In this document: piece by piece, positions 1 to 8,078 of the stretch | Position numbering within the stretch: position 1 is the stretch's first letter | How the letters are laid out: each line of letters opens with the position of its first letter | Assembly: GCA_003526525.1 (NCBI GenBank) | Contig: DPVV01000529.1 | Location: 1-31,096, forward strand | Origin: Lachnoclostridium phytofermentans | GTDB lineage: Bacteria; Bacillota; Clostridia; Lachnospirales; Lachnospiraceae | Direction: 5' to 3' | DNA: 31,096 nucleotides | Program-made: the position numbers and the translations under genes | Notes under the pieces: model-generated | Seen by the model: the letters and a program-made list of their open reading frames with translations, nothing else | Databases searched by the model: none | What the model was told of the DNA's origin: nothing

Positions 1-1
1 A

Positions 2-394
2 TCAGAGATATATAGAGTATCGAGTGAATATGAGCTTAAAATGTTAGGATGTGACCCATATTTATCAAGAATGCTTACACAGCGTGTTATGAAAAATGAT
101 ATTGCAGTAGCAGAGATACCGCAAGATATGAAAAATATGTCTCCTGCCATGAAAAAAATAGAGGAACTTTTATTAAAAGAAGAATTACAACATGAGAAGA
201 ACCCATGTGCTAGATGGTGCTTTGGAAATATAAGAGTTGCAACAGATGGTAATGAGAATCTTAAGCCAATGAAGAACAAATCTGTTGGGCGAATTGATGT
301 TACTGTTGCATGGATCATAGCCATGGCAACCGCTATGCTCAACGAAGTGACAAGTCTAAACGACAGAATTAATTCAGAAGAATGGAGCCTGTAA
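2..394 (+). CDS. Phage terminase large subunit, C-terminal part (5' end outside window)
   Basis: About 130 residues of an ORF that is already open at the left edge. The large terminase is the ATP-driven DNA packaging motor; its C-terminal RNase H-like nuclease domain cuts the concatemer. The visible part has the usual end of this family: a stretch with conserved W/C and G-N residues, then GRID followed by a hydrophobic helix (VTVAWIIAMATAML). The Asp of GRID corresponds to the last acidic residue of the nuclease site in the family. Position directly before portal, protease and capsid genes supports the call. The ATPase domain cannot be seen. Confidence 0.88.
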   Translation, partial: SEIYRVSSEYELKMLGCDPYLSRMLTQRVMKNDIAVAEIPQDMKNMSPAMKKIEELLLKEELQHEKNPCARWCFGNIRVATDGNENLKPMKNKSVGRIDVTVAWIIAMATAMLNEVTSLNDRINSEEWSL

Positions 395-579
395 TGAATA
401 AATACAAAAAACAAATATCAAACGGATTTAAACAGATATGTAAAATCATTCCCGATGCCCTAGCTATATCAGGAGCAGTAAGTATATCATATGGCTGCTA
501 CAGAATAGTTGAGCCATTGGGATTTATAGTAATGGGATGCTTATTAATTGGCGGAGCGGTGATTTGGAGCAAATCTTAG
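394..579 (+). CDS. Small phage membrane protein between terminase and portal
   Basis: A 61-residue protein with a basic N-terminus (MNKYKKQISNGFKQ) and two likely membrane helices at about residues 18-38 and 42-58. I chose the ATG at 394, which overlaps the terminase stop (TAATG) and has GGAG at 384-387 with a 6-nt spacer; the in-frame ATG at 382 lies inside the terminase gene without a ribosome binding site. Small membrane ORFs at this position occur in many Firmicutes siphophages but have no assigned role. No function is claimed. Confidence 0.65.
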   Translation: MNKYKKQISNGFKQICKIIPDALAISGAVSISYGCYRIVEPLGFIVMGCLLIGGAVIWSKS

Positions 580-596
580 AAAATATAAGCTGAGAG

Positions 597-1835
597 GTGG
601 TGATAAAACTGATATTTGATAGAGCTATAAAAAATATGTCAAACTCTTATAATCCTACACAAGAAAATATGACATTAGCTGATCCTAATGAGTGGCTAAA
701 AGGTGTTACAACTGGTACAACTCAGACAGGTGCAATGAAGTTGTCTGCAGTAAATGCTTGTGTTGAGTGCATTACGAATTCAATAAGTAAGTTACCAATA
801 TTTATCATGGATAGCAATACGAAAGAACATATTAAACATCCGTTATTGAAACTATTATGCGAAAGACCAAATGAAGCGATGACTCCAAGTGTATACAAGA
901 AATTGGTTGAGACAAATGTTTTGTTAAAAGGGAACGGATACTCTCTTATTGTTAGAAGCCCAAACACTTCAAGACCACAAGAATTAATACCTATTTGTTC
1001 AGACTTTATTACACCTTGGATAGATGGTATGGGTAAGTTATGGTATATATTTACCCACCCTAAAACAGGTGAGGTAAGAAAATTAGATAATTTTGATATT
1101 CTACACTACAAAACATATTCAGAAGATGGCATTACTGGAATATCTGTTTTAAGTAGGGCAAGTGAGGTAATAAATACAGCAAAGGCATCACAAAATTATG
1201 AGAATAGATTTTATACTCAAAATGCAAGACCAAGCGGTGTTTTAAAAACAGAAGCGGAGTTGAATAGAGAAGCCAAAGATAAAATCAGAAAAGAGTGGGA
1301 AAGTATACACAACGGAGCAGACAATGCATTTCGAATAGCTGTTCTTGATTTGGGTTTATCATATCAACCAATTTCACTAAATAATAAGGATAGTCAGTTT
1401 GTAGAAAGCAAAGGAATTTCAATAGAGGATATCGCAAGATTTTTTGGTGTTCCACTATACAAAATAAATAGCGGAAAACAATCGTATTCTTCTAATGAGC
1501 AAAACGGTATCGAATATGTGGTTAATACACTTCATCCAAAAGTAACACAATATGAGGAAGAGGATACATATAAGTTATTATTTGATTCTGAAAAGTTTAA
1601 AGGATTAGAGATTCGACGTAATATGATGGCGGAGCTAAAAGGGGATACTGCGTCAAGGGGAAATTGGTATAAGACCATGAGAGAAATTGGAACATTTAGC
1701 GCAAACGATGTGCTTGGACTTGAAGACATGCCAAATGTTCCAGGTGGACATACCAGAAATGCCAGTTTGAATTATGTTCCACTTGAATTATTTGAGGAAC
1801 TTAGTATAAACAGAAATAGAGGTGATAAAGAATGA
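597..1835 (+). CDS. HK97-type phage portal protein
   Basis: A 412-residue portal, the dodecameric ring at the capsid vertex through which DNA enters and leaves and on which the tail docks. Typical features are the HPLLKLL-ERPN segment followed by a YKKLVETNVLLKGNGY core, and a clip/crown region ending near the ISIEDIARFFGVP motif, all characteristic of the HK97 (PF04860-like) portal family. The start is uncertain. GTG at 597 or 600 overlaps its own Shine-Dalgarno stretch (GAGAGGTGGTGA, 592-603); an in-frame CTG at 609 is better spaced from that purine run and could be the true start. The end overlaps the protease start by ATGA. Confidence 0.93.
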   Translation: MVIKLIFDRAIKNMSNSYNPTQENMTLADPNEWLKGVTTGTTQTGAMKLSAVNACVECITNSISKLPIFIMDSNTKEHIKHPLLKLLCERPNEAMTPSVYKKLVETNVLLKGNGYSLIVRSPNTSRPQELIPICSDFITPWIDGMGKLWYIFTHPKTGEVRKLDNFDILHYKTYSEDGITGISVLSRASEVINTAKASQNYENRFYTQNARPSGVLKTEAELNREAKDKIRKEWESIHNGADNAFRIAVLDLGLSYQPISLNNKDSQFVESKGISIEDIARFFGVPLYKINSGKQSYSSNEQNGIEYVVNTLHPKVTQYEEEDTYKLLFDSEKFKGLEIRRNMMAELKGDTASRGNWYKTMREIGTFSANDVLGLEDMPNVPGGHTRNASLNYVPLELFEELSINRNRGDKE

Positions 1836-2599
1836 GACAGTTTTGGAATGTAGTGAGCAATGCTAATACTGGAGAAAACGAGCTAAGGATTGATGGTCCA
1901 ATTACTATGGAACAGGGTTTCTGGGATTGGCTATTTGATAAGCCGGATCGTTCTGCTACTGGCCTTGAAAAAGCGATTAAATCGTTTAATGGAAAGGATA
2001 TTACAGTATGGATTAACTCAAATGGTGGAGAATGTTTTGCAGCCAGTGTAATATATACAGCACTAAAAAATTACAAAGGTAAGGTTACCATTAAAATTGA
2101 TGGTACAGCAATATCGGCAGCTAGTGTTATAGCTATGGCAGGGGATGAAATTTTAATGAGTCCTACATCTGTAATGATGATCCATAATCCTTTGACAGTG
2201 GCGCAGGGAGAAGTAAAAGACATGCAAAAAGCCATAGAGATACTTACAGAGGTAAAAGAGAGTATATTAAATGCTTACGTTAAGAAAACAAATAAGAGCC
2301 GTGAAGAGATATCTGCATTGATGGATAGTGAAAAATGGATGTCCGCAGATACGGCTATTGAACTTGGTTTTGCTGATGGTAAACTATTCGATGAATTACA
2401 GAATGATGATGTTATGAATGGAATTATTCAGGGGGCAAGACTGGTTTATAATAGTATCGATAAAGAGGAGTTAGCTGTAAAGCTTAAGCAATTCCTTGAA
2501 CATGAACAGCCAAATAATGAAGCTAAAAATCAACCTGATAATGAGGTTGATTTTTTATTGCTTAAAAATCAAATCGAAATTGAAAAATTAAGATTCTAA
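1832..2599 (+). CDS. ClpP-like prohead (head maturation) protease
   Basis: A 255-residue serine protease of the ClpP/crotonase fold, used in HK97-like phages to cleave the capsid scaffold domain. The motif INSNGGE (61-67) is the beta strand and glycine-rich turn. The nucleophile is most likely Ser95 in GTAISAAS and the catalytic His is His118 in MMIHNP; the third residue is less clear (acidic residues around 165-167). The C-terminal roughly 70 residues are charged and probably flexible, with a motif (NNEAKNQPDNEVD) encoded by a strong DNA palindrome. It overlaps the portal gene by 4 nt and precedes the major capsid gene, its presumed substrate. Confidence 0.93.
   Translation: MRQFWNVVSNANTGENELRIDGPITMEQGFWDWLFDKPDRSATGLEKAIKSFNGKDITVWINSNGGECFAASVIYTALKNYKGKVTIKIDGTAISAASVIAMAGDEILMSPTSVMMIHNPLTVAQGEVKDMQKAIEILTEVKESILNAYVKKTNKSREEISALMDSEKWMSADTAIELGFADGKLFDELQNDDVMNGIIQGARLVYNSIDKEELAVKLKQFLEHEQPNNEAKNQPDNEVDFLLLKNQIEIEKLRF
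2525..2556 (+). terminator. Terminator-like hairpin inside the 3' end of the protease gene
   Basis: AAAAATCAACCT (2525-2536), a 7-nt loop, then AGGTTGATTTTTT (2544-2556): a perfect 12-bp stem whose 3' arm ends in a run of six T. It has the form of an intrinsic terminator but lies inside the protease reading frame, about 65 nt before the capsid start codon. Function as an attenuator or RNA-processing site is inference. Confidence 0.5.
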
Positions 2600-2619
2600 G
2601 AAGGAAAGAGGTATATTCA

Positions 2620-3825
2620 ATGAAAAAAATCTATGAATTGAAAAATGAAAGAGCAACATTATTGACCGATGCAGAAAACGCACTCACAGCTAAAAATATG
2701 GAGCTGTACAACTCAAAGATGGCAGAGGTAAAAAACCTTAATGATCAGATTAAAGCACTGGAAGATTTAGAAGCGGAAAACGGGAAATTTACAAATGAAG
2801 GAATTGCAAATTTATCCGGATTAACTGCAGGTACAATCAATAGAAACGATAAAGAATACCTTGATGCGTTTTTCTATGCTATTACCAACGGTGTTACACC
2901 AATGAATGGAAAGAACGATGCGAAGGTTGCAGTACTTTATAATGCATTAACCGAAACAGGTGGTACTCCTGCTGGTAAAGATGGCGGATTCTTAGTGCCT
3001 ACATCATTTAACGACATGATTATCGAACAGCGCAGACAATTGGTTCAGTTATCTGAATTATTTAATGTTGAAACTGTAACTACTCCTACCGGATGGAGAG
3101 CAGTTGACACTGCTCCTACAACTGGTTTTGAAGAAGTTGACGAAATGGCAACTATTGGTTCTAATGACCAACCTGCATTCACAAAGGTAACATATAGCCT
3201 TAAGAAACATGGGCTGAGAGTACCAGTATCAAGCGAGTTGATGAATGACAATACTGCCGGACTTATGGCATACTTAGCGCGTTGGTTCGCTAAGAAAGGA
3301 GTAATTACTGAAAACAAAAAGCTTATTGCAGCACTCGACACTCTGACTGCTTCAAATCTGACGTCTGGAAAAGAAGTTGATGATCTAAAATCAGCAATCA
3401 ACAAAGAACTTGATCCAGATATCGCATTAAATGCTGTTATAATCACTAATCAGAGTGGATACGACTTCTTAGATAACATTAAGGATACGACTGGAAGGGG
3501 ATTAATTCAGCCGGACCCTACAACAGGTTCTCCTATGATTTTCAAGAACAAGAGAATTGAGGTTGTTTCTGATGCACAGCTACCGAACAGAGTAGTAACA
3601 GCAGCTGGTGCAACAAAAGGAACATATTATCCGGTATATGTCGGAGATTATAAGGTGTTTGCGACATTATTTAAAGGGAAAAATCTCGAAGTTGCTTCTA
3701 CGAATATCGGCGGAAACGCATGGGCCACTGACAGTACAGAAGTTAGAGGAATCATGAGAATTGATGTTCAGAAATTAGATACAGCAGCTGCTATTAAAAA
3801 AGAAATCTTCGTTCCAGCTGCTTAA
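2620..3825 (+). CDS. HK97-family major capsid protein
   Basis: A 401-residue capsid precursor. Residues 1-60 are charged and predicted coiled coil (the delta or scaffold domain, rich in K, E and N), to be removed by the adjacent protease. The HK97 fold follows from about residue 110 onward, including GKDGGFLVPTSF, the E-loop/P-domain segment and a C-terminal A-domain ending in VRGIMRIDVQKLD. Length and layout match the HK97 capsid family (PF05065-like). It has its own ribosome binding site (AAAGAGG) after a 20-nt gap. It is the most highly expressed structural gene in such phages, so the terminator-like hairpin just upstream is notable. Confidence 0.95.
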   Translation: MKKIYELKNERATLLTDAENALTAKNMELYNSKMAEVKNLNDQIKALEDLEAENGKFTNEGIANLSGLTAGTINRNDKEYLDAFFYAITNGVTPMNGKNDAKVAVLYNALTETGGTPAGKDGGFLVPTSFNDMIIEQRRQLVQLSELFNVETVTTPTGWRAVDTAPTTGFEEVDEMATIGSNDQPAFTKVTYSLKKHGLRVPVSSELMNDNTAGLMAYLARWFAKKGVITENKKLIAALDTLTASNLTSGKEVDDLKSAINKELDPDIALNAVIITNQSGYDFLDNIKDTTGRGLIQPDPTTGSPMIFKNKRIEVVSDAQLPNRVVTAAGATKGTYYPVYVGDYKVFATLFKGKNLEVASTNIGGNAWATDSTEVRGIMRIDVQKLDTAAAIKKEIFVPAA

Positions 3826-3839
3826 GAAGAGGTGATGGA

Positions 3840-4139
3840 GTGCTAGAAAAGTTAAAGCTAGTGCTAAGAATAAAAAACACCGCGTATGACACTGAGATAC
3901 AGTCACTTATTAACTCTTGCAAGGCTGACCTAAGCCTTGCAGGTGTTAATTCTAATAAAACAGTTAAAGTGATGGATGGCGATATAGAAAAAACAGTTGT
4001 GGATCCTCTAATAGAACAGGCAATTTTATTATATTGTAAATGGAATTTTGGATATGATGAGAATTCAGAACGTTTTAAGGAATCTTATATAAAATTAAAA
4101 ATCGCTTTAGCTTTATCTATAGAATACGAGGTGGAATAG
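3840..4139 (+). CDS. Head-tail connector protein (HK97 gp6-like, DNA packaging adaptor)
   Basis: A 99-residue, largely helical protein that opens with MLEKLKLVLRIKNTAYDTEIQSLINSC, the pattern of HK97 gp6/SPP1 gp15-type connectors that sit under the portal. The GTG start at 3840 follows GAGGTGATGG. A perfect inverted repeat (TGCAAGGCT, 6-nt loop, AGCCTTGCA; 3918-3941) lies within the coding sequence. Position directly after the capsid gene supports the call. Confidence 0.82.
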   Translation: MLEKLKLVLRIKNTAYDTEIQSLINSCKADLSLAGVNSNKTVKVMDGDIEKTVVDPLIEQAILLYCKWNFGYDENSERFKESYIKLKIALALSIEYEVE

Positions 4140-4140
4140 G

Positions 4141-4449
4141 TTGTATAAAGATGTTGCTCAACTAATTAGGCTTAGTACTAATAATTCTGAAGTAGAAGAG
4201 ACAAGAATTGATGTGTTTGTAAATAAAAAATCAGTAGCAAGACAAGAATTTTATGCTGTATATCAGCTTGGATTAAAAGCTATTTATGCATTTGAAATGA
4301 GAATAGAAGACTATGAATTATCGAAAGCCATTGATAAATTTACCAACAAACCTGTTTATGCTACAAAGATTATGTACGAAGGTGGAGAATACGATATTAT
4401 TAGGACCTATGAAAAGAAAAACGGAATAATCGAAATAACTGTGGGGTGA
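4141..4449 (+). CDS. Phage head closure protein (SPP1 gp16-like head-tail adaptor)
   Basis: A 102-residue beta-rich protein beginning MYKDVAQLIRL and carrying the family pattern: a short strand, a Glu-rich stretch (EVEETRIDVFVNKKSV), AVYQLGLKAIYAFEMR, then GGEYDIIRTYEKKNGIIEITV at the end. These proteins form the stopper ring below the connector. Translation starts at a TTG at 4141, one base after the previous stop, with GAGGTGG upstream. Confidence 0.8.
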   Translation: MYKDVAQLIRLSTNNSEVEETRIDVFVNKKSVARQEFYAVYQLGLKAIYAFEMRIEDYELSKAIDKFTNKPVYATKIMYEGGEYDIIRTYEKKNGIIEITVG

Positions 4450-4453
4450 TGCA

Positions 4454-4897
4454 GTGGATGTTAAGTTTGACTACAACGATGTAATAGCAAACATTTCGAA
4501 TGAATTAAAAAAAATACCGGATGGCTTTGAAAGAGAAGAAAGGTATGCACTGACTAAAATAGGTAAAGTCATAAAAAGTGCGGTGGAAGCTGAGCTTGAC
4601 GTGTCAGACAATACAGACAATTGGAAGAATTATGATGGTTCTATGCCATATCGCCATATGCGAGATGATGTTAATGTTACAACAAAAAAAGACAAGTCAG
4701 GTAGTAGTTATGTTGTTGTAGGTGGCGGTAAACTCACTGCATACAAATGGCACCTAGTGAATGACGGTACCTTCGATTCAAAAACTGGTAGACGTATTCC
4801 GGCAACAAGATTTATAGATAATGCCATGAAAAAGATGGAGTACAAAATAAACAATATTGTAGATGAACTACTAATAAAGGTGGCAAATGGAAGCTGA
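4454..4897 (+). CDS. HK97 gp10-family tail completion protein
   Basis: A 147-residue protein with an N-terminal helix (DVIANISNELKKIPDGFEREER) and the signature GPLAPWKWHLVNDGT-like segment, here YKWHLVNDGT, followed by RIPATRFIDNAMKK. Family members sit at the head-tail interface. The GTG start at 4454 follows GGGGTGATGCA. The end overlaps the next start by 11 nt. Confidence 0.84.
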   Translation: MDVKFDYNDVIANISNELKKIPDGFEREERYALTKIGKVIKSAVEAELDVSDNTDNWKNYDGSMPYRHMRDDVNVTTKKDKSGSSYVVVGGGKLTAYKWHLVNDGTFDSKTGRRIPATRFIDNAMKKMEYKINNIVDELLIKVANGS

Positions 4898-5234
4898 AAT
4901 AATTAATTTAATCAAAATAAATTTAAACATACCATGTAGTGATTTAAACGGTTCTTTACTCACGCCATCTGCCACGGTAGAAGTCTATAGCGAAAGTGGC
5001 GGTATATTTGGAGACGGAAAAGCGAGTAATGACATAGGATATGTTCAAGTAGATTTATGGTATCCAAAATCACCAAAAGGAAAAGAGGATAGAGATATAG
5101 CAGTGAAATTGCTTAAGAAAGCACTGATAGAAACAAATAAGTATACTCATCCAGAGATTCATAGATATTACGATACAACCGCATTGAGGTATAGGGCAAC
5201 ATTTAAATTCAGCGGAATAATTAGAAAGGGGTAG
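4887..5234 (+). CDS. Phage tail terminator/completion protein (gp11-like)
   Basis: A 115-residue protein at the conserved place between the gp10-like protein and the major tail protein. Residues 50-60 (YVQVDLWYPKS) and the later AVKLLKKALIE helix plus a C-terminal RYRATFKFSGI strand fit small tail terminator or minor tail proteins of siphophages, which cap the tail tube. Homology is by pattern and gene order. The ATG lies inside the preceding gene, with AAGGTGG as ribosome binding site. Confidence 0.7.
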   Translation: MEAEIINLIKINLNIPCSDLNGSLLTPSATVEVYSESGGIFGDGKASNDIGYVQVDLWYPKSPKGKEDRDIAVKLLKKALIETNKYTHPEIHRYYDTTALRYRATFKFSGIIRKG

Positions 5235-5238
5235 ATGT

Positions 5239-5823
5239 ATGCCAAATAATAATAGCGAAAAATCAGCCAGAATAAATTGTAATAATGCTGGTTATGTCTT
5301 AGTAACAACGGATTCAAATACATCTTATGTTACTGCAACAAAGAAACCGTTAGAAGGACTTATGAGTGTAGACTTAACTTTGTTATTAGCGACAGGTAAG
5401 AATTATGGTGACGGTATCGTGTCATCCAACATAGCTAGGTCAACAGGTGCAACAGTAAAGTTCGGAATTAATAAAATACCTATTGAAGATCGGTCAGTAA
5501 TTTTAGGGCAAACCTATGAAAACGGGATTCTATCCTGTAAGGCTGGTGATGTTGCACCAAAAATAGCGTTCTATTTTGAAGTTCCAAGTGACACAGATAC
5601 AAAAGAGCAAATATGGTTATATGCAGGTGTTGCACAACCATTCGGCATAACAGCAAAACAGATCGAAGACAATATTACATTCAGTAATGATGATGTTACT
5701 ATCGAGTTTAAGCCACGTCAAATTGATAAAAAAATTTACGACTGGGCTGATACTGCAAATGCTGATTTTACGGAAGAAGCAAGTGCAACATTTTCTAAAG
5801 CACCTAATTCATCAGGTATATAG
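5239..5823 (+). CDS. Major tail (tube) protein
   Basis: A 194-residue beta-rich protein of the phi13/TP901-type major tail family, the hexameric subunit of the tail tube. Supporting patterns are the early GYVLVTTDSNTSYVTATKKPLEG, the central ATVKFGINKIPIEDRSVILGQTYENG and the late ITFSNDDVTIEFKPRQ. Gene order (after the tail terminator, before the assembly chaperones) is diagnostic. No C-terminal Ig-like decoration domain is seen. Start codon 4 nt after the previous stop, with AAAGGGG upstream. Confidence 0.87.
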   Translation: MPNNNSEKSARINCNNAGYVLVTTDSNTSYVTATKKPLEGLMSVDLTLLLATGKNYGDGIVSSNIARSTGATVKFGINKIPIEDRSVILGQTYENGILSCKAGDVAPKIAFYFEVPSDTDTKEQIWLYAGVAQPFGITAKQIEDNITFSNDDVTIEFKPRQIDKKIYDWADTANADFTEEASATFSKAPNSSGI

Positions 5824-5838
5824 ATCAGGAGGATAAAG

Positions 5839-6183
5839 ATGAAGAAAAATATATTCTGTAAGCCTTTAAATGAGATTGTGCTTGAGTTTGAAAGCGGAGA
5901 GAAAATAACTCTCCTCTTTGATATTGTGGCTTCTATGGAAATAAATTATAACCACAACAATTTATCTATTCCAGAATTATGTACTCAAATTATATGTGCA
6001 GGTTCCCATGGAAAATTGACAGAAGAAAAGGCAAGAGATCTAGTATGCCAATTGCAGCCATTAGTTATAGTTGAGATTTTAACAGAATTTTATGAATCAA
6101 TGGGTGTAATTGGTAATGAAGCGTTGGAAGAACAAATAAAAAAAGCGACCGCACAGTTTTTGAACAAGATAATGTCGCGATAG
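5839..6183 (+). CDS. Tail assembly chaperone (gpG-like, unshifted product)
   Basis: A 114-residue protein that functions as the gpG analogue: it coats the tape measure protein during tail assembly and is absent from the virion. Mostly helical after an N-terminal beta stretch (EIVLEFESGEKITLLFDIVASMEINYN). A small fraction of ribosomes should slip -1 at AAAAAAA (6138-6144) and produce the longer gpGT-like form with the following 88 codons. Ribosome binding site AGGAGG is 8 nt upstream. The position between tail tube and tape measure genes is as expected. Confidence 0.85.
   Translation: MKKNIFCKPLNEIVLEFESGEKITLLFDIVASMEINYNHNNLSIPELCTQIICAGSHGKLTEEKARDLVCQLQPLVIVEILTEFYESMGVIGNEALEEQIKKATAQFLNKIMSR
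6138..6144 (+). other. Programmed -1 ribosomal frameshift site (A AAA AAA)
   Basis: Seven consecutive A in the zero-frame register ATA AAA AAA GCG, the ideal X XXY YYZ heptamer for tandem lysine tRNA slippage. The -1 frame is open across the shift and continues to the stop at 6408-6410. GCGAC (6145-6149) and GTCGC (6174-6178) can form a stem directly downstream and may stimulate pausing. Confidence 0.85.
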
Positions 6184-6410
6184 ATTATGATGCTCTGTAT
6201 TATATCTATTGCGTTAAAATGGGTATGAGTGAAGATGATTTTTACCATTCGTCTCTTGCTAAAGTTGTTTATCTGATTGATGTATGGGCAGACGAACAAA
6301 AAATGAAAACAGCAGCACTTAATAGCCAACATTATAAGTCTAAATACTTCGATAGGCCCCAAGAAACTAAAACTGTGCAGTCGCTTAAAGAAATTCTTGG
6401 GGGTGTTTGA
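6144..6410 (+). CDS. Tail assembly chaperone T-extension, expressed by -1 frameshift (gpGT-like)
   Basis: This frame has a gpT-like sequence. After the slip at the A7 heptamer translation continues SDRTVFEQDNVAIDYDALYY and so on. It contains DALYYIYCVKMGMSEDDFYH followed by KVVYLIDVWADEQ, the standard motif of the distal half of Firmicutes tail assembly chaperones, which binds the tail tube protein. The fused product would be about 190 residues (102 upstream plus 88). An internal ATG at 6219 exists but lacks a convincing ribosome binding site, and the conserved motif starts upstream of it, so fusion by frameshift is the better reading. Confidence 0.82.
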   Translation, partial: SDRTVFEQDNVAIDYDALYYIYCVKMGMSEDDFYHSSLAKVVYLIDVWADEQKMKTAALNSQHYKSKYFDRPQETKTVQSLKEILGGV

Positions 6411-6413
6411 TAA

Positions 6414-8078
6414 ATGGCAAGTAATAAAAGAACAATTTACTTAGGACTTGATTATTCCGACTTCACAGGAGGAGTAACCGAAGTAAATAGAAAAATGGGA
6501 CTACTCGATGCTGAGTTCAAACTAGCTCAAGAGCAGGCAAAGAATTATGGAAATGAAACTGATCTACTAGGTATTAAACATGATTTATTATCTCAAAAAT
6601 TAGTATTACAAAAGCAAAAAGTCGACTTAGCTGCTAAAGCCTATGATGAAGCTTTAGCTAGTAACAAAGCTACTCAGAAAGAAATTGATTCACTTGATAA
6701 AAAGTTGCTACAAGAAAGAACATCACTTGAAAAACTTAATGGACAACTACAGCAAAGCAAAGATGATATGGACAACATGAACAAGTCGTCAGAGACGTTT
6801 GGTGACACTATAAGAGGTGTAGCATCTAGCTTGGGTTTAAATGTAAGTCCAGAAGTCGAAAAACTGGCGAGTAAGTTTGATGGAGTAGATAAGAGTGTAG
6901 GCAATGCGATAATTACAATTGGAGCTATTGCAGGTTCTTTTATTAGTTGTAGTATAAGTGCTGCAAATTTTGCTGATGATTTACTTCAACTATCATCTGT
7001 TACTGGTATAACTACTGATGAATTACAAAAGATGCAATATGCATCAGATTTCTTAGATGTTCCTATGGAAAATACGACTGGTGGAATTACAAGACTAACA
7101 AGGAGTATGAATAATGCAAGAAATGGAAATAAGGAATTATCCGAATCGTTCAAAAAACTTAGAGTTAGTATTATTGATAGTCACGGTCAATTAAAGGATG
7201 CAAATCAGGTGTTCTACGATACGATAGATGCATTAGGTAGAGTTAAAAACGAAACTGAAAGAGATGCGTTAGCAATGACTTTACTTGGTAAATCAGCGAA
7301 AGAATTAAATCCATTGATAGAAGCAGGTAGTAAAAGGTTAAAGGAGCTTGGAGTTGAAGCAGAAAACATGGGAACTGTTATGGGTGAAGATAGCTTAGAA
7401 AAGCTAGGTAAGTTTAAAGATACAATGGATAAATTAGAGAATACAACTGATGCATTAAAGAATAGTTTAGGACTTGCGCTTCTGCCTGTCCTAACGAGCT
7501 TATTTACTGCAATATCAAATATTCCAGTACCGGTATTACAGACGTTAGTTGTTCTTTCATCCGTAATAGCAACTATAATGATGATTGTAAAAGCAATTAA
7601 ATCGTTAACAGATACAGGTAAGTCGATAAAGGAGTTTTTTACAGGATTTAATGCTCACACATTAAAGACAACAGGTATTATATTGGGAGTTGTTGCTGCA
7701 TTGATTGCACTTGGTACTATAATTGCTGTAATAGCTGGAAAAGGCAATGAAATAAATAGTGCTATGGCTTCTATAGGTGATAATATAGGGAAGGTATCGG
7801 GAACAATTAATACAGCACAAACGAATACAAGAAATGTGGCTAACAATGCTATAGGTACCGATAACTTTTCCGGCGGATATACATGGGTTAATGAAGGTAA
7901 GCCTGAGTTAGTTAGATTCCCTCGTGGCACACAGATAATCGATGGAGAAAGCAGTGAGAAACTAATGGGTGGTAATAGTTATTATATCAGCATGGAAGTG
8001 AAAGCAAATGAAATCAAAGAAGTACAGGATCTTATAAATCTAGTCAATGGACGGCGTATGGCTGCAAGGAGGGTATGA
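6414..8078 (+). CDS. Phage tail tape measure protein
   Basis: A 554-residue tape measure protein, which sets tail length and enters the host membrane during DNA ejection. Residues 30-125 are strongly coiled-coil. Hydrophobic, potentially membrane-inserting stretches lie at about 164-182, 373-396 and 420-442. The C-terminal segment has WVNEGKPELVRFPRGTQII, typical of the processed tail end of this family. From the helix-rise rule for tape measures (about 0.15 nm per residue) a tail of roughly 80 nm is expected; this is an estimate only. No peptidase or muralytic domain is visible. The stop overlaps the next start. Confidence 0.92.
   Translation: MASNKRTIYLGLDYSDFTGGVTEVNRKMGLLDAEFKLAQEQAKNYGNETDLLGIKHDLLSQKLVLQKQKVDLAAKAYDEALASNKATQKEIDSLDKKLLQERTSLEKLNGQLQQSKDDMDNMNKSSETFGDTIRGVASSLGLNVSPEVEKLASKFDGVDKSVGNAIITIGAIAGSFISCSISAANFADDLLQLSSVTGITTDELQKMQYASDFLDVPMENTTGGITRLTRSMNNARNGNKELSESFKKLRVSIIDSHGQLKDANQVFYDTIDALGRVKNETERDALAMTLLGKSAKELNPLIEAGSKRLKELGVEAENMGTVMGEDSLEKLGKFKDTMDKLENTTDALKNSLGLALLPVLTSLFTAISNIPVPVLQTLVVLSSVIATIMMIVKAIKSLTDTGKSIKEFFTGFNAHTLKTTGIILGVVAALIALGTIIAVIAGKGNEINSAMASIGDNIGKVSGTINTAQTNTRNVANNAIGTDNFSGGYTWVNEGKPELVRFPRGTQIIDGESSEKLMGGNSYYISMEVKANEIKEVQDLINLVNGRRMAARRV

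Noticed and set aside
3045..3446. Minus-strand ORF of 133 residues
   Set aside because: Shadow of the major capsid gene with no start signal.
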